A stretch of 20,360 nucleotides of DNA from positions 1-20,360 of the IMG/VR virus record IMGVR_UViG_3300047557_002672, one strand, 5' to 3'. The translations under genes were made by a program, and so were the position numbers. The DNA comes from a virus. Below the pieces are notes generated by a model. It had not been told where the DNA came from. It searched no databases and saw nothing but the letters and a program-made list of their open reading frames with translations. Below are positions 1 to 7,434 of the stretch, in pieces. The first letter of the stretch is position 1, and the number at the start of each line of letters is the position of its first letter.

Positions 1-72
1 AACAAGCTGTTCATCTGAATGATCTATATGTTGTTCATTGCTGGCTTGCTTGGCGGTTTTTGTTCTTGCCAT
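1..72 (-). CDS. N-terminal part of an unidentified protein (runs off the left edge)
   Basis: Reading the minus strand, an ATG at 72-70 opens 24 uninterrupted codons to the window edge. The peptide begins MARTKTAKQASNEQH and is hydrophilic, with no signal peptide or recognisable domain in the visible part. A GAGG Shine-Dalgarno-like sequence lies about 7 nt upstream of the ATG. An exact T4-type late promoter lies further upstream (128-121). The leader (GAGGT, then AAATGGCAA across the start) resembles that of the sheath gene, which is the next minus-strand gene upstream. Inference: a late, probably structural or packaging gene. In T4 the gene after 18 is the tail tube gene 19, but this N-terminus does not look like gp19 and I do not assign it. 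Confidence 0.7.
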   Translation of the reverse strand, partial: MARTKTAKQASNEQHIDHSDEQLV

Positions 73-90
73 TTTATTACCTCATACACC

Positions 91-113
91 CCTTGTATTA
101 CCAAAATACAAGG
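91..113 (-). other. 9-bp hairpin in the leader of the left-edge gene
   Basis: CCTTGTATT (91-99) is perfectly complementary to AATACAAGG (105-113), with a 5-nt loop. It lies between the late promoter (128-121) and the start codon (72), so it would sit in the 5' leader of that minus-strand mRNA just upstream of the ribosome binding site. No T-run follows on either strand, so it is not a normal intrinsic terminator. An mRNA-stabilising 5' hairpin or translational control is possible. Confidence 0.5.
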
Positions 114-120
114 CCAAAGA

Positions 121-128
121 TATTTATA
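121..128 (-). promoter_or_regulatory. T4-type late promoter (TATAAATA)
   Basis: The minus strand reads TATAAATA, the exact consensus of T4 late promoters recognised by the gp55/gp33 sigma system. It is 49 nt upstream of the ATG at 72 and directs transcription of the left-edge gene. Related octamers lie upstream of the sheath gene (AATAAATA) and the gp13-like gene (GATAAATA), which supports the assignment. Confidence 0.7.
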
Positions 129-206
129 GCGGTTTTGAACAACCTTGAATAATATCAAACTACATTTGAACAAGTTCTTGACATTTTAAGGTGGAGGCGA
201 CTAGGC

Positions 207-218
207 TATACTAAAGGG
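207..218 (+). promoter_or_regulatory. Possible -10 box and ribosome site of the left endonuclease gene
   Basis: TATACT (207-212) is followed by AAAGGG (213-218) 7 nt before the ATG at 226. A TTGACA at 178-183 is 23 nt upstream of the -10, too far for a standard sigma70 promoter. At the correct 17-nt spacing there is only TTTTAA. The ribosome site is credible; the promoter is weak. Confidence 0.3.
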
Positions 219-225
219 AATTAAG

Positions 226-1866
226 ATGCCTATTAGTTGTCAGATATGTCAAAAAACTTTTGATAAAATAATCACCAGCACACATCTAAAATCACATTCT
301 GTTTCTTCTCATGAATACAAAGAAAAATATGGTGATGAAAGTTTAAGCTGTCCAATATACAGACAAGAACGCAGTATAAAGTACAGCGGAACAAATAATC
401 CCATGTTTGGAAAAAAGCATGATGATTCTGCCAAGGACAAGATCAGTACACTTAATAAAGGCAGAGTAGCTCATAATAAAGGTAAGAAAGTAACTGATGA
501 GCAACAACTTGAAAAAATAAGAACCGCACTGAAAACACGTGATGATAATTATAGACAAAATCAAAATCATCCACGAAAGGGAGCTGTATTAACTGATTTT
601 ACAAAAAGTAAAATAAGGGATGCGATAAAGAATTATGCAAAGGATAATAAGGAAAAAATTAGTGAACGTGCACTGAAAGCAGTGAATACAAAACGTGCCA
701 ATGGATATGATTTAGGTAGCAATATGCGTGGTAAAAAATTGTCTACAAATACAAAAGAATTAATCAGTCAAAAGTCAAAAATTACTGCAGCAAAAAAAAT
801 AAGTGATGCTATAGAACGATATAAAACAAGAGCAGAATCTGCTGGCCTCATAATAAATTCAATAGTTGAAAAAAGAGTTAATTTAACGTGTTCTAAATGT
901 AATGCTGGTTTTATTTTTACGGCCCAATATTTCACTGATTCAAAGTTTAGATTTGATATGTGCCCAGTATGTCGATTATCGCCTACAAAAAGCGCAGATG
1001 AAATTGCAATCTTAGAATATATTAAAACAATTTATAAAGGAGAGGTTTTGAGTGGCAATCGTAGTGTGATTTATCCACTAGAACTAGACATTTATATACC
1101 AGAAATGCAACTTGCGATTGAATATTGCGGGTTATACTGGCACAGTGAAAAACAAGGTAAAGATTCCAAATATCATTTAGAAAAATATACAAAGTGCATG
1201 CAGTTAGGAATTAGACTAATTACTATATTTGAAGATGAATGGATACATAATTCAGATTTAATAAAAAGTCGATTAAATTATATTTTTAAACACACTAATA
1301 ACCGAATAGGTGCACGAAAACTTATTGTTAAACAAATTGAAAATAAAACCGCTCATGAGTTTTGTGATCAAAATCATATACAGGGGCGTGGTCAAGCAAA
1401 TGTATCATATGGATTATTTGATGAAAATATGGCCTTATTTTCTGTTATGACCTTTTCTAAACCCAGTATTTCAAAAGGGTCAACCTCATCAACTGCAAAT
1501 GCATGGGAAATGAATAGGTTTTGCTCTCAAAAAAATACAGTGATTTTGGGTGGTGGATCAAAATTATTCAAAAAGTTTATTGAGGAGTTTAACCCAGCTA
1601 TAGTAATAACATATTCTGATAATAGATGGAATACAGGACAATCCTATAAAAATATGGGATTTAATTTAACAACAACTACGCCACCAAGTTACTGGTATAT
1701 TGATTTTCCAAACATCAAACGAATACATAGATTTTCATTACGTAAAAATGACAAAGATGATCCAAATTTAACAGAATGGCAAAACCGAATACAACAAGGG
1801 TACGATAGAATATGGGACTGTGGAAATAAAAAATGGGAGTGGAAAAATACTTCCACTCCCATCTAA
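226..1866 (+). CDS. Freestanding Vsr-like homing-type endonuclease with MucR-like zinc finger and NUMOD3
   Basis: A 546-residue modular protein. Residues 4-36 form a Ros/MucR-like zinc finger (C5, C8, H20, H24, then YKEKYG). Residues 54-75 match the NUMOD3 DNA-binding motif (GTNNPMFGKKH). A basic helical stretch follows, then a second zinc knuckle (C222, C225, C246, C249). Residues 255-345 are a PD-(D/E)xK-type, Vsr/EDxHD-like nuclease core: E286/D288, E299 and H306 in EYCGLYWHSE, YH at 316-317, FEDEW at 335-339. Residues 365-500 resemble a GNAT-like fold (NHIQG; SDNRWNTGQSYKNMGF). The end carries YDRIWDCG (526-533). An AAAGGGA ribosome site precedes the ATG. It sits between two minus-strand late genes, and no interrupted host gene is seen, so it is freestanding rather than intronic. 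Its final codons overlap the sheath-gene terminator. Nuclease activity is inferred from motifs. Confidence 0.8.
   Translation: MPISCQICQKTFDKIITSTHLKSHSVSSHEYKEKYGDESLSCPIYRQERSIKYSGTNNPMFGKKHDDSAKDKISTLNKGRVAHNKGKKVTDEQQLEKIRTALKTRDDNYRQNQNHPRKGAVLTDFTKSKIRDAIKNYAKDNKEKISERALKAVNTKRANGYDLGSNMRGKKLSTNTKELISQKSKITAAKKISDAIERYKTRAESAGLIINSIVEKRVNLTCSKCNAGFIFTAQYFTDSKFRFDMCPVCRLSPTKSADEIAILEYIKTIYKGEVLSGNRSVIYPLELDIYIPEMQLAIEYCGLYWHSEKQGKDSKYHLEKYTKCMQLGIRLITIFEDEWIHNSDLIKSRLNYIFKHTNNRIGARKLIVKQIENKTAHEFCDQNHIQGRGQANVSYGLFDENMALFSVMTFSKPSISKGSTSSTANAWEMNRFCSQKNTVILGGGSKLFKKFIEEFNPAIVITYSDNRWNTGQSYKNMGFNLTTTTPPSYWYIDFPNIKRIHRFSLRKNDKDDPNLTEWQNRIQQGYDRIWDCGNKKWEWKNTSTPI
1828..1862 (-). terminator. 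Intrinsic terminator of the tail sheath gene, inside the endonuclease ORF
   Basis: Positions 1833-1844 and 1851-1862 form a perfect 12-bp stem with a 6-nt loop (arms ATGGGAGTGGAA and TTCCACTCCCAT). On the minus strand it is followed directly by a T-rich tract (TTTTTATTT). On the plus strand no T-run follows. It starts 21 nt downstream of the sheath stop codon (1886-1884). It therefore terminates leftward transcription of the sheath gene, while the same bases encode the last residues of the plus-strand endonuclease. Confidence 0.85.
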
Positions 1867-1883
1867 AACATTTACAATTTTAC

Positions 1884-4800
1884 TTATACGCCACCACCCG
1901 GTAATGGATCGCCAGTGTTAAGGATACGTATTGGAATATAAATAAATTCAATAGCCTTGACCGGCTTAATTGCTATATCTATCCATAGTTCATTACGATC
2001 TATACGTTCTGGAGTATTATTACTAGTATCGCAAACAACTGCATAGTCATATAGTGCGCGCAGTGTTACGAGAGTTTGCATAAATGAGTCAAATGTTGAC
2101 TGAACGTTTGTTCTTGTTTGATCATCATTTGGTTCCCATAAGAATGGTTTAGCCAAGTTATCTAAGTTGTACTTTAGATAGTTGATTAGGCGTGCAACAT
2201 TTATTCTGTCAAGTGCGCTAGAGACAGGGCTTAGTGTTTTCTGTCCATAAACTACGAGACCACGGCCCGGTATAAATGCAATTGGGTTGATCTTGTTTTG
2301 GTACAGAACATCTCTCTGGCCTTGATTTAGAACGACTGGATCATATTCATCTTCAGGAGTGAGATACCCAACACTTGTAACTCCTGTTACTAGACCTCTA
2401 TTAAACCCAGCTGGAGCAAACCATGGGAAACTTACTTGGTCACTGTATGCAATAGTTCTTAGGGCAATCATGCTTGCTGGAACCATAACTTCACTGCCAT
2501 CAAGGTTTGTTGATAGACCCCATGGGTAATAAACAGCACCATATGGTGTAGAACTTACAAGAGCATCAGGACCATTACTCGCTGCATTAGCTGAGTTATT
2601 TGCCCAGTTTACAAATGCTGTTCCATTTGGTGGAAGTGTAGAAGGTGTATCAGCAACAATAAATGCTATTTCCTTCTTATCAACGTTTAGTGCAATCATT
2701 TCGTCCAAGCATTCAATATAACCTGGGGTTGAAATCAGGTTAAAGAATGTTTGTTCTGCACGGGCATTTTCATTGCTAACAATAGCTGACTGTAATGATC
2801 TTACAATTACTGCACGTTGAGCCGCAGACCCCATGTATGGGCTTCCGTCAGGTCTGTTGCCACTTTCTGTGACCCATCTATCTGTCCACGCACCGGTTGA
2901 CAAATAATTTGTCTTCCATACTTTAACATTGTTAGTGCTATAGCGTGTGTTGAACAGCATCATTCCTGCTGGGTATAGCAGAGCATCAGGAGCATCTGGA
3001 TCTATATAATTAGACAGAACCATATCTCTTGGCTGAGTACTACCATTTTCTAATCCGTCATCATTTGGACGTGCATCCGCAAAGATAATACCACTGCTTG
3101 TAGTTTGATCCGTATTATTCACTGTGACCCATGCTGCGGTCAAAGCGTTGTATCGTTTGATGACCGGATATGGTGTTTCGTTACTGTCAATCCAAATATC
3201 ATAGTCCACTAGTGGTGCCAATGTACTTTGAGTCAATGGCTCAACAGAGCTTATAATAGGACCGTTTGGATCGGTTGCTGGATACATATTACGGTATCCC
3301 ATCCATTGAGAACCATCATTTACCATAATGTCAACACGTAATTGAGTGTTATACCAAAGAGTGCCGTCTTCTGGTGGACCAAATGGCTCTGTTGGACTTG
3401 GTGTATATTCAAGTGCAGCCCAGCTACTTCCATCCCACTGTTTGATAATGTGAACTGCTTGATCAGGTGTGCTGCCACTGGCATTATATTGAACAAATAC
3501 TGTTCCTATTTGTTTTAGGCTACCGAAAGCAGCGTCTGCTGCAGTTGTAGTTGCATACATAGGAACTGTACCAGTATTTGGACGAATATTCAGTGTTCTC
3601 CAAGTATCAACAACATACTGTTTGACTCTCCAATTTGCACCTTGGTTACCTGAAGTAGTGTTGATCCAAATATTTTCACTAGCCATATTTTCCAGAGTAT
3701 TTGGCACAACTAAGGCTGGGTTGTAACCCTGATAAACAAGTTTACGACCAAAGGTTACACCTGCAGGAATACCACTGTCATTCAATGGTGTGCCACGAAG
3801 GTCTTCCAGAATGAAACTTGTTCCATTGCTATTTGTAATCTTTAGGTAATTGTTTAGTCCACTGGTTACTTTAGAGGCTACGATAGGCCCACTTGGGAAA
3901 ACATTGTTATTAATTTCGTCAATTAATCCATCAAGCGTATTGTTTGGCAGGGCTGGAACGTGAACTATAACTGGACCAGTGCCTGGATCAATGCTGAATG
4001 TAACACTCTGTAACCAGTCGCTGGTAAGGTTGAATGTTGCACTAGAGCCAGAACCACCTGTAACGCTAGCAGGGCTGGTTGGGTAAACTGTGTAACTACC
4101 AGGAGTTGTTACTGTAACAGTGTTTACACCCCATGTAAAGTTCACTGTGGCATTAATTCCGGTGCCACTGGTTAGGTTAGCTGATACGTTTGTGCTTGGT
4201 GCAACAACTCCTGTAAACTGTCCAGCTTGTGTGACACTGATGCCAGTAATCACTCCAAGTGCACCAATGCTAGTAACGGTTAGTATGACTGGGGTTGTAT
4301 ATCCACTGCCATTGAATGTTAGAGTATCATTCACGTTATAGCCGCTACCAGGAGCATTTATTGTAACAGAGACGGCTCTTATGCTTGCAACAGTCAAAAC
4401 GCTGGCTGTAGTAAATGTTCCACCTGTTACAGTAAGAGTATTACCCACTGCATACCCTGTACCGGCAGCAGCTACTGTTGCACTACCAGTTTTTAGCGTT
4501 GCTGCAGTATATGTTGGGTTGGCGACCGTACCAGTTACTGAGGCCCAGTAAGTATTGCTTGGATTTATACCAGCATCTTTCCATGGTGTTCCAACGCCAT
4601 ATTGATCACTGATGTCGTTTATTGTAATATCAGTGCCACTATAGTTGGTAATAGTCAGGTAGTTTTGTGAACCAACTGTAGTGATACTTGCTACAGCATT
4701 TGTTCCAGAACCTGAATTCAATTGGGCGTTAATTAGACCGACAAATGAACTTAGAGTTGATGCTGCAAGTGTTATAGTTAAAACGCTGCCTGAGCCAATT

Positions 4801-5927
4801 TTAATTGTGCACTGTTCGCCACTTGTAAATGTAGGATTAGCTGTGGAGCCAGTGATTACACGGGGAGAAGCTTCTCTCCAACCCCAACCAGGATGGCTGG
4901 TATCTGTGCTGCCAATAAGGAACCAATAGTCTTCACTGGAACTATCAGTTTCTAAAGTAATTTTTTCCCAGATTTCATTTTTATAAGTTCCATCAGCACT
5001 AGTTAGTGTATTAATTGCAAAATCACCACTTGTGCCGTATTCAGCTGCAGGTAGGACAACGTTACTTGGTGAAGATGTCAGACCAAGGTTTGTTAAGATA
5101 CCTGCAGTGCTTCCAGTCAGAATAATTTCTTGGTTTATGTCGGTGCTAATAAGACGAAGGTTATATACATCACCATATGAGCTTGCGGTAGGACTATATT
5201 TCTCCATGCGTGCATACACACTAGCTTTTACATTTAAGCGAGCAAGATTTGGGTTATTGTTGATTTTACTGGCAACATCACTAATGCTGTCACCACTTGT
5301 TAAGGCAACTGTAATGCCATTGATTACTAAATTTCCATTTGCACTGATGCAACTGGCACTGCCGCTTATTATTTTTGTGGCACTATAACCTTGTACAATT
5401 CTTTCAAGGCTAGATTCGGTATTGATAACCAGTGGACTGCTAGGTTGCCATGTAAAAGCAGGATTTGGGTTTCCATTACTTCTAAACAGACCAAACGTAC
5501 TAGCACTTAGATCCATCCAGTATTGGCCATTACTTGGTGGGCCAACTGGTTCTGAATCAGAAGGGACTAGCTCTCCAAGGTCAACATCTGCTCTTAGTAC
5601 CCATGCAGTACTAGCAATACCAAGATATTGGTAAAGTGTGAACAAACCTAGCTCATTTAGTTCGTTGCCTTGCTGAACGGTGCCTGCACTACTATAAAAT
5701 ACAGGATTACCGAAGGTCTGCAAGGCATCTCGCTGACTTGTTATAAGCCATAAACGACCATTGTTTGCATCAGTTGTCCCAGGTGCTATTTCAGTGGTAC
5801 TACCGGGCTGTAATTTATTTTTCTGTGTTGCGATAACAATCAAAGGTGTTGTGCCTACAGTTGCTGCTCCGTATTGACTTTCATCAGTAACTGTTACAGA
5901 TACGCCGGGTGAAGTTAAAATTGCCAT
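1884..5927 (-). CDS. gp18: Giant contractile tail sheath protein (T4 gp18-like)
   Basis: At 1347 residues this is about twice T4 gp18 (659). Residues 1-120 are a typical sheath N-terminus (MAILTSPGVSVTVTD; LYQYLGIASTAWVLRA). Residues about 1035-1347 are the conserved C-terminal sheath domain (RSLQSAIVSNENARAEQ; KINPIAFIPGRGLVVYGQKT; RINVARLINYLK; ELWIDIAIKP), which interlocks subunits around the tube. Between them lie about 900 extra residues rich in G, T, S, N and V: three flagellin-hook-IN-like modules (185-273, 371-438, 641-710), GxGY-type repeats (483-630), and several 'G-xx-W' modules (129-161, 315-353, 748-781, 802-840, 849-880, 905-938). The start is supported by AGAGGT upstream and a late-type promoter. 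Product assembles in the host cytoplasm onto the tail tube. The insertion would project from the sheath surface (inference). Confidence 0.92.
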   Translation of the reverse strand: MAILTSPGVSVTVTDESQYGAATVGTTPLIVIATQKNKLQPGSTTEIAPGTTDANNGRLWLITSQRDALQTFGNPVFYSSAGTVQQGNELNELGLFTLYQYLGIASTAWVLRADVDLGELVPSDSEPVGPPSNGQYWMDLSASTFGLFRSNGNPNPAFTWQPSSPLVINTESSLERIVQGYSATKIISGSASCISANGNLVINGITVALTSGDSISDVASKINNNPNLARLNVKASVYARMEKYSPTASSYGDVYNLRLISTDINQEIILTGSTAGILTNLGLTSSPSNVVLPAAEYGTSGDFAINTLTSADGTYKNEIWEKITLETDSSSEDYWFLIGSTDTSHPGWGWREASPRVITGSTANPTFTSGEQCTIKIGSGSVLTITLAASTLSSFVGLINAQLNSGSGTNAVASITTVGSQNYLTITNYSGTDITINDISDQYGVGTPWKDAGINPSNTYWASVTGTVANPTYTAATLKTGSATVAAAGTGYAVGNTLTVTGGTFTTASVLTVASIRAVSVTINAPGSGYNVNDTLTFNGSGYTTPVILTVTSIGALGVITGISVTQAGQFTGVVAPSTNVSANLTSGTGINATVNFTWGVNTVTVTTPGSYTVYPTSPASVTGGSGSSATFNLTSDWLQSVTFSIDPGTGPVIVHVPALPNNTLDGLIDEINNNVFPSGPIVASKVTSGLNNYLKITNSNGTSFILEDLRGTPLNDSGIPAGVTFGRKLVYQGYNPALVVPNTLENMASENIWINTTSGNQGANWRVKQYVVDTWRTLNIRPNTGTVPMYATTTAADAAFGSLKQIGTVFVQYNASGSTPDQAVHIIKQWDGSSWAALEYTPSPTEPFGPPEDGTLWYNTQLRVDIMVNDGSQWMGYRNMYPATDPNGPIISSVEPLTQSTLAPLVDYDIWIDSNETPYPVIKRYNALTAAWVTVNNTDQTTSSGIIFADARPNDDGLENGSTQPRDMVLSNYIDPDAPDALLYPAGMMLFNTRYSTNNVKVWKTNYLSTGAWTDRWVTESGNRPDGSPYMGSAAQRAVIVRSLQSAIVSNENARAEQTFFNLISTPGYIECLDEMIALNVDKKEIAFIVADTPSTLPPNGTAFVNWANNSANAASNGPDALVSSTPYGAVYYPWGLSTNLDGSEVMVPASMIALRTIAYSDQVSFPWFAPAGFNRGLVTGVTSVGYLTPEDEYDPVVLNQGQRDVLYQNKINPIAFIPGRGLVVYGQKTLSPVSSALDRINVARLINYLKYNLDNLAKPFLWEPNDDQTRTNVQSTFDSFMQTLVTLRALYDYAVVCDTSNNTPERIDRNELWIDIAIKPVKAIEFIYIPIRILNTGDPLPGGGV
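4266..4481 (-). repeat. Protein-level GxGY repeats inside the sheath insertion
   Basis: Sheath residues 483-516 and 520-554 are two copies of one unit: a short strand ending AGTGYAVGNTLTV or PGSGYNVNDTLTF, a glycine turn, then VLTVASI or ILTVTSI. Weaker copies follow at about 560-595 (TQAGQFTG) and 604-635 (TTPGSYTVYP). The spacing of about 36-45 residues suggests stacked beta strands. The similarity is at protein level; the DNA copies have diverged. Confidence 0.6.
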
Positions 5928-5963
5928 TTATGTAACCTCTTTTCAAGTGGTAATTTGTGCAAT

Positions 5964-5971
5964 TATTTATT
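5964..5971 (-). promoter_or_regulatory. Late-type promoter of the sheath gene (AATAAATA)
   Basis: The minus strand reads AATAAATA 36 nt upstream of the sheath start codon, one base from the T4 late consensus. It is followed by an AGAGGT ribosome site. Position and orientation match the other two NATAAATA octamers in this window. Confidence 0.5.
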
Positions 5972-6020
5972 CCATAAGGCAGAAAAAGTGCTTAATTAAC
6001 AAGATGTATTACAAAGATAC

Positions 6021-6049
6021 TTGATTTTACTGTTTATTTTTCATAAACT
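6021..6049 (+). promoter_or_regulatory. Weak sigma70-like promoter before the dNMP kinase gene
   Basis: TTGATT (6021-6026), 17 nt, then TAAACT (6044-6049), 6 nt before the ATG at 6056. The -10 matches the consensus at only four of six positions. There is no Shine-Dalgarno sequence before this ATG, so a leaderless transcript is possible, as at two stronger sites in this window. Independent evidence is lacking. Confidence 0.3.
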
Positions 6050-6055
6050 TACTAC

Positions 6056-6664
6056 ATGAACAAAAATATTATCGGAATCGTTGGATTTATAGGCAGTGGT
6101 AAAGGAACAGTAGGGTTACACCTTACGCAGCAATACAACTTTAAAGCAGTAAGTTTTGCTTCCAGCCTTAAAGATGCAGTATCTCATATTTTTAACTGGC
6201 CAAGAGATTTACTTGAAGGCGACACTTCAGAAAGTAGAATATGGAGGGAGCTTCCAGACCCATGGTGGAGTGAGAAATTTGGAAAAGTAATTACACCACG
6301 ATGGGTTTTTCAAAATATAGGAACTGATGTATTCAGAAATCATTTTCATACAGACATTTGGGTCTGGAGTCTAGAAAATAAAATTAAAAATAGTCAGGCA
6401 CCCGTTGTTATCACTGATGTCAGATTTGATAATGAAATACAAATGATCAAACAATTGAATGGTAAAATACTTTGGGTGAAACGAGGTGAAGACCCAGAGT
6501 GGCTACAGTTTGCAATTAAAAATGTTAGTATAATGCCATTTTTATACCCAAGCATACACCCAAGTGAGTATAGCTGGCTATCCAGATCACCCGACCATAT
6601 CATTTATAACAATGGAACACTTGTTGATCTGTACAAACAAATTGATGATTTTATGAAGGATTAA
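6056..6664 (+). CDS. gp1: Deoxynucleoside monophosphate kinase (T4 gp1-like)
   Basis: This enzyme phosphorylates dNMPs to dNDPs with ATP, supplying precursors for phage DNA synthesis in the cytoplasm. The 202-residue protein starts with a glycine-rich P-loop (GFIGSGKGT, residues 10-18). Next come SFASSLKDA (33-41), the substrate-side segment common in these kinases, a W-rich lid-like region (WRELPDPWW), TPRWVFQNIGTDVFR (80-94) and the strand ITDVRFDNE (119-127). T4 gp1 has about 241 residues, so this is a shorter relative. The gene lies alone on the plus strand between two minus-strand structural genes. It has no clear ribosome site and may be leaderless. Its TAA stop overlaps the stop codon of the convergent gp13-like gene. 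Nucleotide specificity cannot be read from the sequence. Confidence 0.85.
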   Translation: MNKNIIGIVGFIGSGKGTVGLHLTQQYNFKAVSFASSLKDAVSHIFNWPRDLLEGDTSESRIWRELPDPWWSEKFGKVITPRWVFQNIGTDVFRNHFHTDIWVWSLENKIKNSQAPVVITDVRFDNEIQMIKQLNGKILWVKRGEDPEWLQFAIKNVSIMPFLYPSIHPSEYSWLSRSPDHIIYNNGTLVDLYKQIDDFMKD

Positions 6665-7413
6665 CCAATAACTATCATTGGTGGACTTGAACTATCAATG
6701 TATAGATCTAATTCTTTTTCTAATTCTTCCATCATAGTTTTAGCTTCTGTTTTTAAGGCATCACCTTTCAGGGTAACTCCTCCACCTGGACCGACTATAG
6801 TATTGAACTTACTGTATGCTTCACCCAGAATCATTTTAGTCCATGCCAACGTATAACTTCTTATCCAGGGCTTGATATAGGTATCTTGTAAAATTTGGTC
6901 ATCACTCTTGACTTTCATGACCCATAACAGCATAGTCTCACCACCTGTTGGCTTTCTAACAAGCTGTAGTTTTTTAGTGACAGGGTCAAATGTAAAATTC
7001 ATATATGCTCCAAACATACGACCAGCCTGTTTAAGATAGTCGTTGAATAACTCATAGGTTAACAACCCAGCTGTGTATCCACCACCAGCACCAGCCTGCA
7101 ACAAATATAGATTTGTGTATGCCAGTGCAAATGGATCTAAACTTGTTCCTCCGCCTATTTCACCAAGGCCACGTCTAAAAATTTGGCGAACCTGCATAAT
7201 TTCATCTGGCAGATAATATACATTTTGTTCGTATAAAACCTTTAAAAAAACATACCCTTCTTCCATGCTATTTCCAGCCCGCTGCCTGTATCTGTCAAAT
7301 GCCAGATTTAAGGCTGTCTCATAGTCATTTGGGTCTAGTTCAAGGTCAACCATTGAACCACCCATCATGGATCGTACTTCATTGATAAGTTTCTGTCGGA
7401 GAGGTGTTGCCAT
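6661..7413 (-). CDS. gp13: Neck / head-tail connector protein (T4 gp13-like)
   Basis: 250 residues starting MATPLRQKLINEVRSMMGG. The pattern fits the gp13 neck family: an N-terminal helix with DPNDYETALNLAFDRYRQR, then YYLPDEIMQVRQIFRRG, a middle part with DPFALAYTNLYLLQ, then FDPVTKKLQLVRKP. The C-terminal signature has an Ile-Arg-x-Tyr helix (IKPWIRSYTLAWTKMILG), a Gly-rich turn (GPGGGVTLKGDAL) and an acidic helix (EAKTMMEELEKEL). gp13 joins gp14 at the top of the tail to seal the filled head. I chose the ATG at 7413 because AAGGA sits about 9 nt upstream; a TTG seven codons earlier would give a longer reading but lies between the promoter and the ribosome site. A late-type promoter precedes it. 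Similarity is by pattern, so the family call is likely rather than certain. Confidence 0.7.
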   Translation of the reverse strand: MATPLRQKLINEVRSMMGGSMVDLELDPNDYETALNLAFDRYRQRAGNSMEEGYVFLKVLYEQNVYYLPDEIMQVRQIFRRGLGEIGGGTSLDPFALAYTNLYLLQAGAGGGYTAGLLTYELFNDYLKQAGRMFGAYMNFTFDPVTKKLQLVRKPTGGETMLLWVMKVKSDDQILQDTYIKPWIRSYTLAWTKMILGEAYSKFNTIVGPGGGVTLKGDALKTEAKTMMEELEKELDLYIDSSSPPMIVIG

Positions 7414-7434
7414 ATATCTAATCCTTATAAACAA

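Noticed and set aside
178-212. TTGACA ... TATACT as a sigma70 promoter for the left endonuclease
   Set aside because: The spacing is 23 nt, too long for normal sigma70 recognition, and no good -35 exists at 17 nt. I kept only a low-confidence -10 entry.
226-1866. Intron or intein origin of the left endonuclease
   Set aside because: Neither flank continues a split gene: the sheath gene is intact and the left-edge gene has its own start and promoter. No intron core or intein splice motif is visible. The same holds for the right-hand pair as far as the window shows.
1937-1944. Exact TATAAATA on the plus strand, same octamer as a T4 late promoter
   Set aside because: It lies inside the sheath coding region, antisense to it, where it encodes a conserved Ile-Tyr-Ile stretch. 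The nearest plus-strand gene is 4 kb downstream and there is no start codon with a ribosome site nearby.
3800-5640. Plus-strand open frames opposite the sheath gene (for example 4120-4341, 4681-4929, 5032-5388, 5422-5634)
   Set aside because: They are antisense to a clearly coding frame, lack ribosome sites and show no recognisable domain. They arise from the biased composition of the repeats.
6665-6681. CCAAT/ATTGG hairpin between the convergent dNMP kinase and gp13-like genes as a terminator
   Set aside because: The stem is 5 bp, it is inside the gp13 coding region, and no T-run follows on either strand.
7411-7434. Upstream TTG start (7434) for the gp13-like gene
   Set aside because: The ATG at 7413 has AAGGA at a proper distance and gives the typical MATP start. 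The TTG directly abuts the late promoter octamer and would leave no leader.
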